From contig NZ_AQQU01000009.1 of the NCBI RefSeq assembly GCF_002210105.1, positions 62,001 to 126,000 on the forward strand: DNA of 64,000 nucleotides, in the 5' to 3' direction. The notes under the pieces were generated by a model. That model saw only the letters and a list, made by a program, of their open reading frames with translations, did no database searches and was not told where the DNA came from. Within the stretch, counting starts at the first letter, position 1. The number at the start of each line of letters is the position of its first letter. This document shows positions 51,886 to 60,435 of this stretch, one piece after another. A program made the translations under genes and the position numbers. The stretch comes from Oceanicola sp. 22II-s10i (GTDB taxonomy: Bacteria; Pseudomonadota; Alphaproteobacteria; Rhodobacterales; Rhodobacteraceae).

Positions 51886-53490
51886 TCAATGCCCCTTCTC
51901 CGCCGCCACCTCGGCGGTCTTCTGTTCCAGTTGCCGGTCCACGGCCTTCCAGTCGGCCTCGCCCGGCTCGCCCTCGATCCCGGCCATCAACAGCCCCAGC
52001 TCGCGCTCGTCCGTCTGCGCGGGGTCGCGGAAGCCCATGATCCGGCCGTCGAACATCACCGCGATCCGGTCGCTGAGCGACATGATCTCGTCCAGTTCGA
52101 CCGAAACCAGCAGGATCGCCGCGCCCTGATCGCGCAGGCGGACGATTTCCTGATGGATGAACTCGATCGCCCCGATGTCCACGCCGCGCGTCGGCTGGCC
52201 GACCAGCAGGAGGTCCGGGTTCTGTTCGATCTCGCGCGCCAGCACGATCTTCTGCTGGTTCCCGCCCGAGAAGTTGCGCGCGGCAAGGCGCGGGTTCGGT
52301 GGACGCACGTCGAACCGCTGCATCTTGCCCTCGGCCTCTTCGACGATGGCCGCGTTGTTCATCAGCGGACCGCGCCGCCACTTGGGATCGTCGTGGTAGC
52401 CGAAGATCGTGTTTTCCCACGCGGTGTATTCCATGATGAGCCCTTCGCGCTGCCGGTCCTCCGGCACATGCGCGATGCTCTTGCGGCGGCGCGACCGGCC
52501 GTCGGACCTGGCCCCCGACAGCGCGATCTCCTCGCCCAGCATCCGGACGCGGCCGGTGCCGCTCAGGATGCCGCCCAGAACCTGCATCAGTTCGGACTGC
52601 CCGTTCCCGGCCACCCCGGCGATGCCGAGGATTTCACCCCGACGTATTTCGAACCCGATGCCCTTGACCCGCTCGACCCCGTCGTCGTCGGTGACGCGCA
52701 GGTCCTCGACGGACAGCACCGTCTCGCCGGGTATCGCGGGTTTCTTGTCCACCCGCAGCAGCACCTTGCGGCCGACCATCAGCTCGGCCAGTTCCTCGGG
52801 GCTGGTCTCGGCGGTCTTGACCGTCGCCGTCATCTCGCCCCGCCGCATGACGCTGACGGTGTCGGTGATCTCCATGATCTCGCGCAGCTTGTGGGTGATC
52901 AGGATGATCGTCTTGCCCTCGGACCGCAGGTTGTCGAGGATCCGGAACAGGTGATCCGCCTCGGCGGGTGTCAGCACGCCCGTGGGTTCGTCGAGGATCA
53001 GGATATCGGCCTGCCGATACAGCGCCTTGAGGATCTCGACCCGCTGCTGGTGGCCGACGGACAGGTCCTCGATCAGCGCATCGGGATCGACGTTCAGCTC
53101 GTATTCCTCGGCCATCTGCCTGAGCGTCTTGCGCGCCTTGGCCAGCGACGGGCGCAGCAGCCGCCCTTCCTCGGCGCCGAGGATGACGTTTTCCAGGACG
53201 GTGAAGTTCTCGACCAGCTTGAAGTGCTGGAACACCATGCCGATGCCCGCGCGGATCGCGGCCTGGCTGTCGGGGATCTCGGTCTTCTTCCCGCTGATGA
53301 AAATCTCGCCCCGGTCGGCGCGGTAAAAGCCGTAGAGGATCGACATCAGCGTCGATTTCCCCGCCCCGTTTTCGCCGATGATCCCGTGGATCGTGCCCGG
53401 CATCACGCGGATGGAAATGTCCTTGTTCGCCTGAACAGGGCCGAAGGCTTTGGATATGCCCTTGAGTTCGATGGCGGGAGTGTCGGTCAT
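51886..53490 (-). CDS. Nucleoside ABC transporter ATP-binding protein
   Basis: Duplicated ATPase of 534 residues driving the nucleoside importer. The first cassette has Walker A GENGAGKST, a divergent signature LSVGHQQRVEIL and Walker B LILDEPTGVL. The second has a degenerate P-loop GVAGNGQSEL and signature FSGGNQQKIVLA, as usual for sugar/nucleoside-type importers. ATG 53490 begins MTDTPAIELKGISKAFG; an upstream in-frame start is less typical. Two hairpins separate it from the binding-protein gene. Confidence 0.95.
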   Translation of the reverse strand: MTDTPAIELKGISKAFGPVQANKDISIRVMPGTIHGIIGENGAGKSTLMSILYGFYRADRGEIFISGKKTEIPDSQAAIRAGIGMVFQHFKLVENFTVLENVILGAEEGRLLRPSLAKARKTLRQMAEEYELNVDPDALIEDLSVGHQQRVEILKALYRQADILILDEPTGVLTPAEADHLFRILDNLRSEGKTIILITHKLREIMEITDTVSVMRRGEMTATVKTAETSPEELAELMVGRKVLLRVDKKPAIPGETVLSVEDLRVTDDDGVERVKGIGFEIRRGEILGIAGVAGNGQSELMQVLGGILSGTGRVRMLGEEIALSGARSDGRSRRRKSIAHVPEDRQREGLIMEYTAWENTIFGYHDDPKWRRGPLMNNAAIVEEAEGKMQRFDVRPPNPRLAARNFSGGNQQKIVLAREIEQNPDLLLVGQPTRGVDIGAIEFIHQEIVRLRDQGAAILLVSVELDEIMSLSDRIAVMFDGRIMGFRDPAQTDERELGLLMAGIEGEPGEADWKAVDRQLEQKTAEVAAEKGH

Positions 53491-53519
53491 GTGGTCAGGT
53501 CCCCGGACTGACGCGGCGC

Positions 53520-53573
53520 GGCCCGGCATCCGGGCCCCGCCTACATGGGAGCGGAGCGGCCCGCGAAGGCCGC
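53520..53573 (-). promoter_or_regulatory. Intercistronic hairpins between bmpA and the ATPase gene
   Basis: GGCCCGG-CAT-CCGGGCC (53520-53536) and GCGGCC/GGCCGC (53556-53573) lie between the two genes. Such stems often shield the 3' end of the binding-protein message and reduce read-through, giving more binding protein than ATPase. Confidence 0.5.
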
Positions 53574-53590
53574 CCCGTCAGGTCGTGCGA

Positions 53591-54586
53591 TCAGAACGTC
53601 AGCGCCGGGCAGCTGTCGTCGGTCGTGTAGTCGTGCACCTTGATCTCGCCCGCGATGATCTTGGCCTTGGCGTCGTCCACCGCCGCCGTCATCTCGTCCG
53701 TGACGAGCGATGCGTTGTTCTCGTCCATCGCGACGCCAACGCCCTCTTCGGCGAGGCCGAGGATCTGGATGCCGGGTTCGAGGTTCTCGCCCGCCATCAT
53801 CATCTCGTAAACGGCCACGTCGACGCGCTTGAGCATCGAGGTCAGGACCTTGCCGGGATGCAGGTGGTTCTGGTTGCTGTCCACGCCGATCGACAGGATG
53901 CCCTCGTCGGCCGCGGCCTGAAGGACGCCCACGCCGGTGCCGCCCGCCGCCGCATAGACGACGTCGGCGCCCTGCGAGATCTGCGCCTTGGTCAGCTCGG
54001 AGCCCTTGACCGGGTCGTTCCAGGCCGCCGGGGTGGTGCCGGTCATGTTGGCGATGATCTTGGCATCCGGGTTGGCCGCCTTGACGCCCTGCGCATAGCC
54101 GCAGGCGAACTTGCGGATGAGCGGAACGTCCATCCCGCCGATGAAGCCGACGGTGCCGGATTCGGACTTCATGCCCGCCATCATGCCGACGAGGTAGGAG
54201 CCCTCATGCTCGGTGAAGCCGATGACGTGCACGTTCGGCTGTTCGACCCAGCCGTCGATGGTGACGAACTTGGTGTCGGGATAATCCGGTGCGACCTCGG
54301 CCAGCGGCGAGGACATCTGGAAGCCGGTGGTGATGATCGGGTTCGCGCCCGCTTCGGCGAACTGGCGCAGGGCCTGTTCGCGCTGCGCTTCGGACTGCAT
54401 CTCGATCTCGAGGTACTTGCCGCCGGTTTCCTGCGCCCAGCGTTCCGCACCGTTGAAGGCGGCTTCGTTGAAGGATTTGTCGTATTTCCCGCCGAGATCG
54501 TAGATCAGCGCGGGCTCAGCCGATGCGGCACCCGTCATCAGGGCGGCGGCGGCGGCAGCGCCAAGAAACTTGGTCATCAGGGTCAT
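53591..54586 (-). CDS. BMP-family nucleoside-binding protein
   Basis: Periplasmic substrate-binding component, 331 residues, of the BMP/Med (basic membrane protein) family that binds purine nucleosides. A signal peptide (KFLGAAAAAALMTGAASAE) is followed by IYDLGGKYDKSFNEAAFNGA, GFQMSSPLAEVAPDYPDTKF, GFIGGMDVPLIRKF and AAAGGTGVGV, all typical. GGGAG precedes ATG 54586. It is the first gene of the seven-gene operon ending with the aldo/keto reductase. Confidence 0.95.
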   Translation of the reverse strand: MTLMTKFLGAAAAAALMTGAASAEPALIYDLGGKYDKSFNEAAFNGAERWAQETGGKYLEIEMQSEAQREQALRQFAEAGANPIITTGFQMSSPLAEVAPDYPDTKFVTIDGWVEQPNVHVIGFTEHEGSYLVGMMAGMKSESGTVGFIGGMDVPLIRKFACGYAQGVKAANPDAKIIANMTGTTPAAWNDPVKGSELTKAQISQGADVVYAAAGGTGVGVLQAAADEGILSIGVDSNQNHLHPGKVLTSMLKRVDVAVYEMMMAGENLEPGIQILGLAEEGVGVAMDENNASLVTDEMTAAVDDAKAKIIAGEIKVHDYTTDDSCPALTF

Positions 54587-54652
54587 TGTAGTCTCCCGGT
54601 TGGTCGGGACGCGCGGTTGTGTCCGGCGCCCGGTTGGTCATCCGTTTCGGAT

Positions 54653-54668
54653 TTGATCACGCGGTCAA
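54653..54668 (-). promoter_or_regulatory. Candidate operator of the nucleoside operon
   Basis: TTGATC-ACGC-GGTCAA is a near-perfect inverted repeat (one mismatch) 67 bases before the bmpA start. On the coding strand the TTGACC half may double as a -35. A GntR- or LacI-type binding site is plausible. Confidence 0.35.
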
Positions 54669-54744
54669 GTTAGGACCATGCCGCGAAACGGCGTCAATAG
54701 CGAATTGGAATGACACGGGATCACGATCCGCAAGCGGCGCAACG

Positions 54745-55158
54745 TCAGGCAAGCGGACGGGTCAGAACCAGTGCATCCGCGACAGCGCCATCCGGTCCGC
54801 GATAGTAGGCACGACGTCGTCCGGCCTCGGTCCAGCCCGCCCCGCGATAAAGCGCGATGGCCGCATCATTGCCCGCTGCGACCTCCAGAAAGGCCGTCGC
54901 CGCGCCATTTTGGCGGGCGGTCTCGGCGAAGTCCGCCAGCAGGGCGGCGGCCCGGCCCTGCCTGCGGTATTCCGGTGCGACGGCAAGGGTCAGCAGTTCG
55001 GCCTCGTCCGCCACGACCCGGCCCAGCAGGAACCCGCCGGCATCGCCAAGCGCAAAGACATCCGTCCGCGCAAGCAGCGCATCGAACTCGGCGGCAGACC
55101 ACGACCGGGGCATCGTGAAGCAGCGCGCGTGGAGCGACGCCATCTCGTCAGGCGTCAT
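54745..55158 (-). CDS. rimI: Ribosomal protein S18 alanine N-acetyltransferase
   Basis: GNAT enzyme of 137 residues acetylating the N-terminal Ala of ribosomal protein S18. The acetyl-CoA site is VAPEYRRQGRAAALL and the C-terminal part has FLEVAAGNDAAIALYRGAGW, matching RimI. Its start overlaps the end of tsaB by 11 bases; tsaB-rimI pairing is widespread and supports the assignment. Confidence 0.9.
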   Translation of the reverse strand: MTPDEMASLHARCFTMPRSWSAAEFDALLARTDVFALGDAGGFLLGRVVADEAELLTLAVAPEYRRQGRAAALLADFAETARQNGAATAFLEVAAGNDAAIALYRGAGWTEAGRRRAYYRGPDGAVADALVLTRPLA

Positions 55159-55732
55159 CGACGATCACCGGCGGCGCGTCCCGCGCGGGCGCCGCGTCGG
55201 CGGCCCTTAGATAGAGCGGCGCGGGCGGCGGACTGTCGGTCACGTCGGCCCCCGCCGCGATCCGCGCGATGCGTTCGGCCACGCTTGCGGGATCGGGGGG
55301 ATACATCAATCCCTCCAGCCCCTCGGGATCGCGCAGGACCGGATCGGTGCCGGGCGCCTTGACATAGGCCAGCCCGCGCGGCGCGGGCACAGCCGCGATG
55401 GCCCGCGGATCGGCATGGTGGATGGCGTCGAAGCTTGAGACCCCGACCGCAGGCACGCCGAGCGACAGCGCCAGCCCGCGGGCCGATGCGACCGAGATGC
55501 GGATGCCGGTGAAGTTCCCCGGCCCCACGCCCACGCCGATGCGGGTCAGGTCGCGCCAGCCGATCCCGGCCTCGGCCAGCACCTCTTCGATCAGCGGGAA
55601 CAGCCGTTCGGCCTGCCCGCGGCCCATCTCCTCGGCCCGGACGACGAGGATGCGGTCGCCGGACAAGACAGCGGCCGCGCAATGCGCGGCCGACGTGTCG
55701 AACCCCAGTATGTAGCCTGTGTCAGACGGCAA
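55148..55732 (-). CDS. tsaB: tRNA threonylcarbamoyladenosine synthase subunit TsaB
   Basis: Scaffold partner of TsaD in making the universal t6A37 tRNA modification. The 194-residue ASKHA-fold protein has ILGFDTSAAHCAAAVL at the N-terminus and GVGPGNFTGIRISVASARGLAL, the TsaB signature (usually GPGSFTGLR). Its ATG overlaps the nfuA stop by 11 bases, so nfuA-tsaB-rimI forms a tight operon. Confidence 0.95.
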   Translation of the reverse strand: MPSDTGYILGFDTSAAHCAAAVLSGDRILVVRAEEMGRGQAERLFPLIEEVLAEAGIGWRDLTRIGVGVGPGNFTGIRISVASARGLALSLGVPAVGVSSFDAIHHADPRAIAAVPAPRGLAYVKAPGTDPVLRDPEGLEGLMYPPDPASVAERIARIAAGADVTDSPPPAPLYLRAADAAPARDAPPVIVDDA

Positions 55733-56285
55733 CGGGCCTGACCTCGGTCACTTCGGGAATGTAGTGCCGCAGCAGGTTCTCGATCCCCATTTTCAGCGTC
55801 AGGGTCGAGGAGGGGCAGCCTGCGCAGGCGCCCTGCATGTGCAGATAGACGACGCCCCGGTCGAAGCCGTGGAAGGTGATGTCGCCACCGTCCTGCGCCA
55901 CGGCGGGACGCACGCGGGTGTCGAGCAGTTCCTTGATCTGGCCCACGATCTCGCCATCCTCGCCGGTGTGTTCGGCATGGCCGGAGGCGGCGCCGCCTTC
56001 ACCTGCCATGACCGGATCGCCGGACTGGAAATGCTCCATGATCGCGCCCAGCAGGGCGGGCTTGATGTGGTCCCATTCGACCGTATCGGCCTTGGTCACG
56101 GTGACGAAATCGGTGCCGAAGAACACGCCGCGCACGCCGTCCACGGCAAAGATGCGCTGTGCCAGCGGCGAACCGCCGGCCGCTTCGGCCGCCGGGAAAT
56201 CTGCTGTGCCCGCGTCCAGCACGGACTGACCCGGCAGGAACTTCAGCGTGGCGGGATTGGGGGTGGATTCGGTCTGAATGAACAT
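55722..56285 (-). CDS. nfuA: NifU-family Fe-S cluster carrier
   Basis: Iron-sulfur carrier of 187 residues. An N-terminal Nfu domain begins MFIQTESTPNPATLKFLPG; the C-terminal NifU domain holds the cluster ligands Cys154 and Cys157 in GACAGCPSSTLTL. This two-domain form is usual in alphaproteobacteria and mitochondria. ATG 56285 gives the standard N-terminus; an upstream in-frame extension runs through the promoter. A probable promoter and an Irr-type palindrome lie upstream, linking it to iron supply. It heads the operon with tsaB and rimI. Confidence 0.95.
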   Translation of the reverse strand: MFIQTESTPNPATLKFLPGQSVLDAGTADFPAAEAAGGSPLAQRIFAVDGVRGVFFGTDFVTVTKADTVEWDHIKPALLGAIMEHFQSGDPVMAGEGGAASGHAEHTGEDGEIVGQIKELLDTRVRPAVAQDGGDITFHGFDRGVVYLHMQGACAGCPSSTLTLKMGIENLLRHYIPEVTEVRPVAV

Positions 56286-56315
56286 CTCTGGCGCCCCTTT
56301 TCGGCTGAGGGCTCC

Positions 56316-56344
56316 GATATGCGCCCCATGACCCCGGAAGTCAA
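56316..56344 (-). promoter_or_regulatory. Probable nfuA promoter
   Basis: On the minus strand TTGACT (56344-56339) and CATATC (56321-56316) are 17 bases apart. Transcription would start near 56309, about 25 bases before the nfuA ATG. Confidence 0.5.
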
Positions 56345-56347
56345 GAA

Positions 56348-56362
56348 TTAGAACCGTTCTAA
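56348..56362 (-). promoter_or_regulatory. Irr/ICE-box-like palindrome upstream of nfuA
   Basis: TTAGAACCGTTCTAA is a perfect 7+1+7 palindrome ending three bases before the proposed -35. It fits the TTAGAA...TTCTAA form of the iron-control element bound by the heme-responsive Fur-family regulator Irr in alphaproteobacteria. Assignment is by motif recall and by the Fe-S role of nfuA. Confidence 0.6.
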
Positions 56363-56420
56363 AGGGTGCGCCCGCGAACAATGTGATACGGCGCGGCCTC
56401 TTCGGCCCTTGCCGGCCCGT

Positions 56421-57062
56421 TCAGTAAAGGCGCTCTTTGCCGTCGTTGCTGACCAGAGCCTCGAGATCGGCGATACTGTCCGACAAGCTGCCATGCACGC
56501 GCATCATCTCGGCCAGCGTGGGAACCTCCGACGTGTCGGGCCACTTGTCCTCGGACCACACACCGCCCCGGACAAAGGCCTTCGGGCAGTGGCTGAGAAG
56601 CCGGTTCACCTTGATCAGCAGCACCGTCTGGGGCGCCTTGCCGGAAACCGAGAGCATGTCGGCAAGACCGTCATCACGCACGAGGCGGGCCTCGCCCGAT
56701 ATCCGCAGGGTGTCGCGATGTCCCGGAATGACGCAGATCAGGCCGACCTGCGGGTTGCGGACGATGTTCTCGAACGCGTCGACACGGTTGTTGCCCAGCC
56801 TGTCCGGCAGGGCCAGCAGCGACGGGCCGAGCACCTTGAGGAACCCCGGCGGATCGCCCCGAGGGCTGACGTCGATCTGGCCATCGGGCCGCTGCGTCGA
56901 CAGGAAGACAAGGGCCGTCTGTGCGATGAAGCGCGCGGCCAGTTCGTCGATATGGTCGATCACTTTGTTGCCCACGAACCGGGACGGCGCGTTGTAGAGC
57001 CTGCGCAGATCCGCCGGTGTCTCGACGACTTCACCGACGTCGTAGCCGAAAACGCTGGGCAT
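56421..57062 (-). CDS. Pyridoxamine-5'-phosphate-oxidase-type flavoprotein
   Basis: FMN-binding split-barrel protein of 213 residues, the class annotated as MSMEG_1061-type PPOX flavoprotein. Family blocks are FIAQTALVFLSTQRPDGQID, VSPRGDPPGFLKVLG, LPDRLGNNRVDAFENIVRNP and LISGEAR-like RISGEARLVRD. Substrate unknown, possibly F420- or FMN-dependent reduction. AGGAG precedes ATG 57062. Confidence 0.85.
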   Translation of the reverse strand: MPSVFGYDVGEVVETPADLRRLYNAPSRFVGNKVIDHIDELAARFIAQTALVFLSTQRPDGQIDVSPRGDPPGFLKVLGPSLLALPDRLGNNRVDAFENIVRNPQVGLICVIPGHRDTLRISGEARLVRDDGLADMLSVSGKAPQTVLLIKVNRLLSHCPKAFVRGGVWSEDKWPDTSEVPTLAEMMRVHGSLSDSIADLEALVSNDGKERLY

Positions 57063-57188
57063 GATCGTTACTCCTAGGACAGTGCCGGGCCAGCATGGCC
57101 TGTGCATGCCATCCGATCCAGTGCCGGGTTCGCAAATCGGCCGATCTAGGCAGTCCCGGCGGTTCGGACCGACCCGGCGCCGCAACCT

Positions 57189-57644
57189 TCACCTGATGCC
57201 GGGGGCGAGATCCTCGGGTGCGTATCCCTCCAGCCGCCAGAACGCCTGCGCCTCCGGCCCGATCCGGGCCAGCGCGCGGTCCAGGTCGCCGGGGCGGAGC
57301 GCGCGGTGCAGCGCGTATGAAACGGCCTCGACCGCGTTGTCGGAGACGAAGTTGTGATCGGCCCTCAGCGCGCGCACTTCGGCCAGATAGTCATCGGGCC
57401 CCGCCCATGGCAGCGGATCGGCGACACGCCAGCCCTGCACGAACAGCGCCCGCGGGACCGATGGCAGGACCTGTGCGAAATCCAGCGCCGTCTGGATGGA
57501 CAGCCGTGCCCTGAAGGCGGCGAAGACACCTTCGGCAGCGGTATAGGCGACGTTGGAAGACGGGGTGTCCATGATCTCGCGGATGTCGTCGAGGAAGGCG
57601 GTCCATTCCTTGCCGGGGTGGCGGAAGGTCCACGGCATCGGCAT
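57189..57644 (-). CDS. DUF2267 domain protein
   Basis: Helical protein of 151 residues with the DUF2267 pattern (two related helical halves: TAAEGVFAAFRARLSIQTALDF around a short linker, then EAVSYALHRALRPGDLDRAL). Function unknown; relatives often occur in stress-related gene groups, and a universal stress protein gene is two genes upstream. It begins three bases after the hydrolase stop, so the three genes form one transcript. Confidence 0.75.
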   Translation of the reverse strand: MPMPWTFRHPGKEWTAFLDDIREIMDTPSSNVAYTAAEGVFAAFRARLSIQTALDFAQVLPSVPRALFVQGWRVADPLPWAGPDDYLAEVRALRADHNFVSDNAVEAVSYALHRALRPGDLDRALARIGPEAQAFWRLEGYAPEDLAPGIR

Positions 57645-57647
57645 GGC

Positions 57648-58169
57648 CTAGAGCTCAGCTATGGCCACCGCGACGGGCGAAAGCGCACCGGTCAGCGCGT
57701 GCCCGCCCGAGGGCAGTGGATAGCACCGGGCGTTCGGCAACGCCGCACCGAGGGCGGCGAGATGCGCGAAGGGCACCACCTCGTCGTCGCGGGCGTGGAA
57801 CAGTCGGATGGGCAGGCGCGCCAGCGCCTCGGGGGCCCAGTCGGGCAGGGCATAGCCGGAGGCATCCCAGCCTGCGCCGGACCAGTCCGGGCAGGCCAGC
57901 CCGATCATGCCGCGCGGGGCGACCATGGGGCCCAGTTCGGCAAGGCATTTCAGCAGGTGCGAGGCGCCGAGTGAATGGCCCACAAGTATCGTGCTCGGCG
58001 GCAGGTCCGTCAGCGCGGCCTTGAGCCTGCGGCTCCAATGGGCGGGGTCGGGATCACCGAGGGACGGTGCGGTGATCGCGTAACCGTTCCCGAGCGCCGC
58101 CGTGAGTTCGGGCAGCGGCGCATCGGCGGGCGTGGCCCCTGCCCCATGGGCAAAGAACACGGGTGTCAT
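57648..58169 (-). CDS. Small alpha/beta hydrolase
   Basis: Hydrolase of 173 residues with a complete triad: nucleophile in LVGHSLGASH, acid in FHARDDEVVP and His in SGGHALTG. N-terminal FFAHGAGATPADAP forms the oxyanion side. It resembles compact dienelactone-hydrolase or Tex30-like proteins; substrate unknown. Its ATG overlaps the stop of the universal stress protein gene (ATGA). Confidence 0.83.
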   Translation of the reverse strand: MTPVFFAHGAGATPADAPLPELTAALGNGYAITAPSLGDPDPAHWSRRLKAALTDLPPSTILVGHSLGASHLLKCLAELGPMVAPRGMIGLACPDWSGAGWDASGYALPDWAPEALARLPIRLFHARDDEVVPFAHLAALGAALPNARCYPLPSGGHALTGALSPVAVAIAEL

Positions 58170-58621
58170 GTGATCGCTTCGAGCCGTTCCTTGGACAGGT
58201 CGCCCGGCACGATGGTGACGGGAATGGGCAGGCTGCCCGAAGATTTGGCCATCTGGCTGACCAGCGGACCGGGACCGGACTTGTCGGTTCCCGCGCCAAG
58301 GACGAGGACGCCGATCTCGGGGTCGGACTTGATGTGGGCGAGGATCTCGGGCACCGCCTCGCCCTCGCGGATGATGAGTTCCGGGTCGATGCCCTGCCGG
58401 TCGCGCATCCACTTGGCGAAGACCTCGAAATGCGCCTCGATCCGTTCGCGGGCCTCTTCGCGCATCACCTCGCCCACGCCGATCCAGTGGCTGAACTCTT
58501 CGGGTGGAATGATCGACAGGATGGCCACACCGCCGCCGCTGCCGGCCGCGCGCATCGCGGCGAAGCGCATGGCGTTCAGGCATTCGCGGCTGTCATCGAG
58601 GATGACGAGAAACTTGCGCAT
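58166..58621 (-). CDS. Universal stress protein
   Basis: UspA-fold protein of 151 residues. The N-terminal strand FLVILDDSRECLNAMRFA and the nucleotide-binding segment LVLGAGTDKSGPGPLVS (G-x2-G-x-type loop) mark the ATP-binding class. It heads a short stress-type operon with a hydrolase and DUF2267. ATG 58621 is the family start; an upstream in-frame ATG adds ten atypical residues. Confidence 0.88.
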   Translation of the reverse strand: MRKFLVILDDSRECLNAMRFAAMRAAGSGGGVAILSIIPPEEFSHWIGVGEVMREEARERIEAHFEVFAKWMRDRQGIDPELIIREGEAVPEILAHIKSDPEIGVLVLGAGTDKSGPGPLVSQMAKSSGSLPIPVTIVPGDLSKERLEAIT

Positions 58622-58691
58622 GACGCGGCCCCTTCCTTGGAGCGCGATCATGGCCCAAGCGATCGTCAGCGTCCATCGGGAATGCGCGCCG

Positions 58692-59033
58692 CTACTGACT
58701 CCAGCGGAACGAGCCCGTCGGCTTGCCCTTCAGGTCATAGAACGTGCCCTTGCCCCCGGGCTGCACCAGATAGATCACGCCGAAGGCGCGGTAGGTAACC
58801 TGAAGGCCGTGCGCGGTCTTCTGCATCTGCGTGTCCCGCGGGGTCATCCGCGCATCCCGTAGGCACAGGCCGGAACTCGATTTGCAGGCCACGACCATGG
58901 GACTGTAGGGACCGCCGTTCCTGTCATGCCAGTCCGACCGGAAGGTGAGCGGCTTGCCCGCCGCGACATCCTGCGCGGCCAACGGACCGGCGAGGCCGAT
59001 CATGGCGCAGGCGACAATGAAACCGCTTTTCAT
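58692..59033 (-). CDS. Small secreted protein of unknown function
   Basis: A 113-residue protein with a signal peptide (SGFIVACAMIGLAGPLAAQD). The mature part has a Cys pair spaced seven apart (VACKSSSGLCL) and ends in a Tyr/Gly-rich beta region. I do not recognise the family. ATG 59033 starts directly at the signal; longer in-frame starts have no signal-like beginning. It precedes rnpB on the opposite strand. Confidence 0.65.
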   Translation of the reverse strand: MKSGFIVACAMIGLAGPLAAQDVAAGKPLTFRSDWHDRNGGPYSPMVVACKSSSGLCLRDARMTPRDTQMQKTAHGLQVTYRAFGVIYLVQPGGKGTFYDLKGKPTGSFRWSQ

Positions 59034-59153
59034 CCTGGAGATCCTCGCTGTCATTCCATCCGCCGACCCAGATAATCCGGAAAGACGACCCTGCGTCAAC
59101 CGCGCGGACCCATGACGCGGCTTGACCGCAATGCGCACTCCGGGCTACCGGCA

Positions 59154-59556
59154 ATGCGCGCGGAGGGCCGGATGGCCGCGGGCCCCTAGGGGTCCGAGGA
59201 AAGTCCGGACTCCACAAGGCAACGGTGCCGGGTAACGCCCGGCGGGGGCAACCCCAGGGACAGCGCCACAGAGAACAGACCGCCGCGCCTGTCGCGGCAA
59301 GGGTGAAACGGTGCGGTAAGAGCGCACCGGGGGACGGGCAACCGGACCCGCATGGCAAGCCCCACCGGGAGCAATGCCGAATAGGGATCCCGCGCGGGCC
59401 GGTCGCGTCAGCGATACCGCCGCAGGGCCGCCTTGGCCCAGGGGATCCGGGTTGGCAGCTTGAGGCGCCGGGGCAACCCGGCGTCCAGAGGAATGGTCAT
59501 CGAACCGGGGGCGACTCCGGGGAACAGAATCCGGCTTACAGGCCCTCCGCGCATAT
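59154..59556 (+). ncRNA. rnpB: RNase P RNA (type A)
   Basis: Catalytic RNA of RNase P, which trims tRNA 5' leaders. Universally conserved blocks are present in order: GAGGAAAGTCCGGACTCC near 59197, ACAGAGAACAGACC near 59269, AAGAGCGCACCGG near 59317, GGTCATCGAACC near 59495 and ACAGAATCCGGCTTACAG near 59524. The outer stem pairs ATGCGCGCGGAGGGCC at the 5' end with GGCCCTCCGCGCAT at the 3' end, which sets the limits to within a few bases. A TTGACC at 59122 may be its -35. Confidence 0.97.
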
Positions 59557-59646
59557 GATCCATCGAAGACCGCGGGCCGGTGATGGCACTTGCCGCCACG
59601 ACCGTTTGCGTCGGGCTGTCCGAAGCTTCCAGTCATGGAATACCCC

Positions 59647-60100
59647 ATGCCGGATTCCCGCCTGCCCGACCGTGCCACGCTGGTGGCTCTGAGCTTCTCC
59701 CTCTTGGCGGGCGCGGACGTGGTCCATGCAGGCTAGGGCATCAACGGAGGCTTCGCCCCTGGCCTCTGGCGTCCGATCCTCGACTGGGACCACGTGGTGG
59801 CGATGGTGGCGGTCGGCCTTTGGGGCGCGTTCCTCGGCGTGCCCGCGATTTGACTGTTGCCTGTGGTGTTCCCGCTGATCATGGCCTTCGGCGGCGCTCT
59901 CGGGATCTTCCACGGCCATGCCCATGGCACCGAACTGCCGGAGGTCTTCAGCGCCTATGGCAATGCGGTCGGCCTCGTGATCGGAACCGGGCTGCTGCTC
60001 CTCGCGGGCATCGGTTTCGGCTTAATGACCCGCAGCGGGGCCGGCACGGCGGCCGTGCGCATGGCCGATGCTGATCGCGGGATTGCTTGTCGGCCTCCCG
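59647..60100 (+). pseudogene. Decayed HupE/UreJ family metal permease
   Basis: Remnant of a HupE/UreJ membrane protein (nickel or cobalt uptake, or cobalamin-related). The frame encodes GGFAPGLWRPILDWDHVVAM, VAVGLWGAFLGVPAI, FPLIMAFGGALG, then IFHGHAHGTELPE, all HupE landmarks. It has a TAG at 59734 and a TGA at 59851 where Trp is expected. About 50 residues are missing between GGALG and IFHGHAHG, and there is a probable frameshift near 60066. It cannot make a working permease. It lies directly downstream of rnpB. Confidence 0.82.
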
Positions 60101-60316
60101 TTCGCGCTGACCGGGCAGAACGGCATGCTGATCATGGCGGTCGCGCTTGAGGGGCATGCGTTCACGGGGGTGCCACCGCTGACGCAGGCTGGCGTTCTGC
60201 TGATGGCCAACCTTGTTCCGCCACGCATCGCGGGACGGTGCCGGGTGGCGATGGAACAGGTCCCTGCCCCGTGGATGTGCATCATTCTGCTGGCACTCGA
60301 ACTGCGCCCGAACTGA
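60068..60316 (+). other. Short hydrophobic open frame, probably gene debris
   Basis: An 82-codon frame encoding MLIAGLLVGLPFALTG and further hydrophobic segments. Its start may be the frameshifted C-terminus of the hupE remnant; the rest I do not recognise. No ribosome site is evident. Between here and 60435 I see nothing else except the GGGAGG site of the next gene. Confidence 0.3.
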
Positions 60317-60435
60317 CCTCACAGGTCATAAAGGTGTATATCAACGCAACGGCGCCTTCTCGCCGATGCGCGACCGCCGCACTGTTGCGAAAATCCGACC
60401 GCTGCTAGGCTCCGCCCAGTTCCGGGAGGTTCCGC

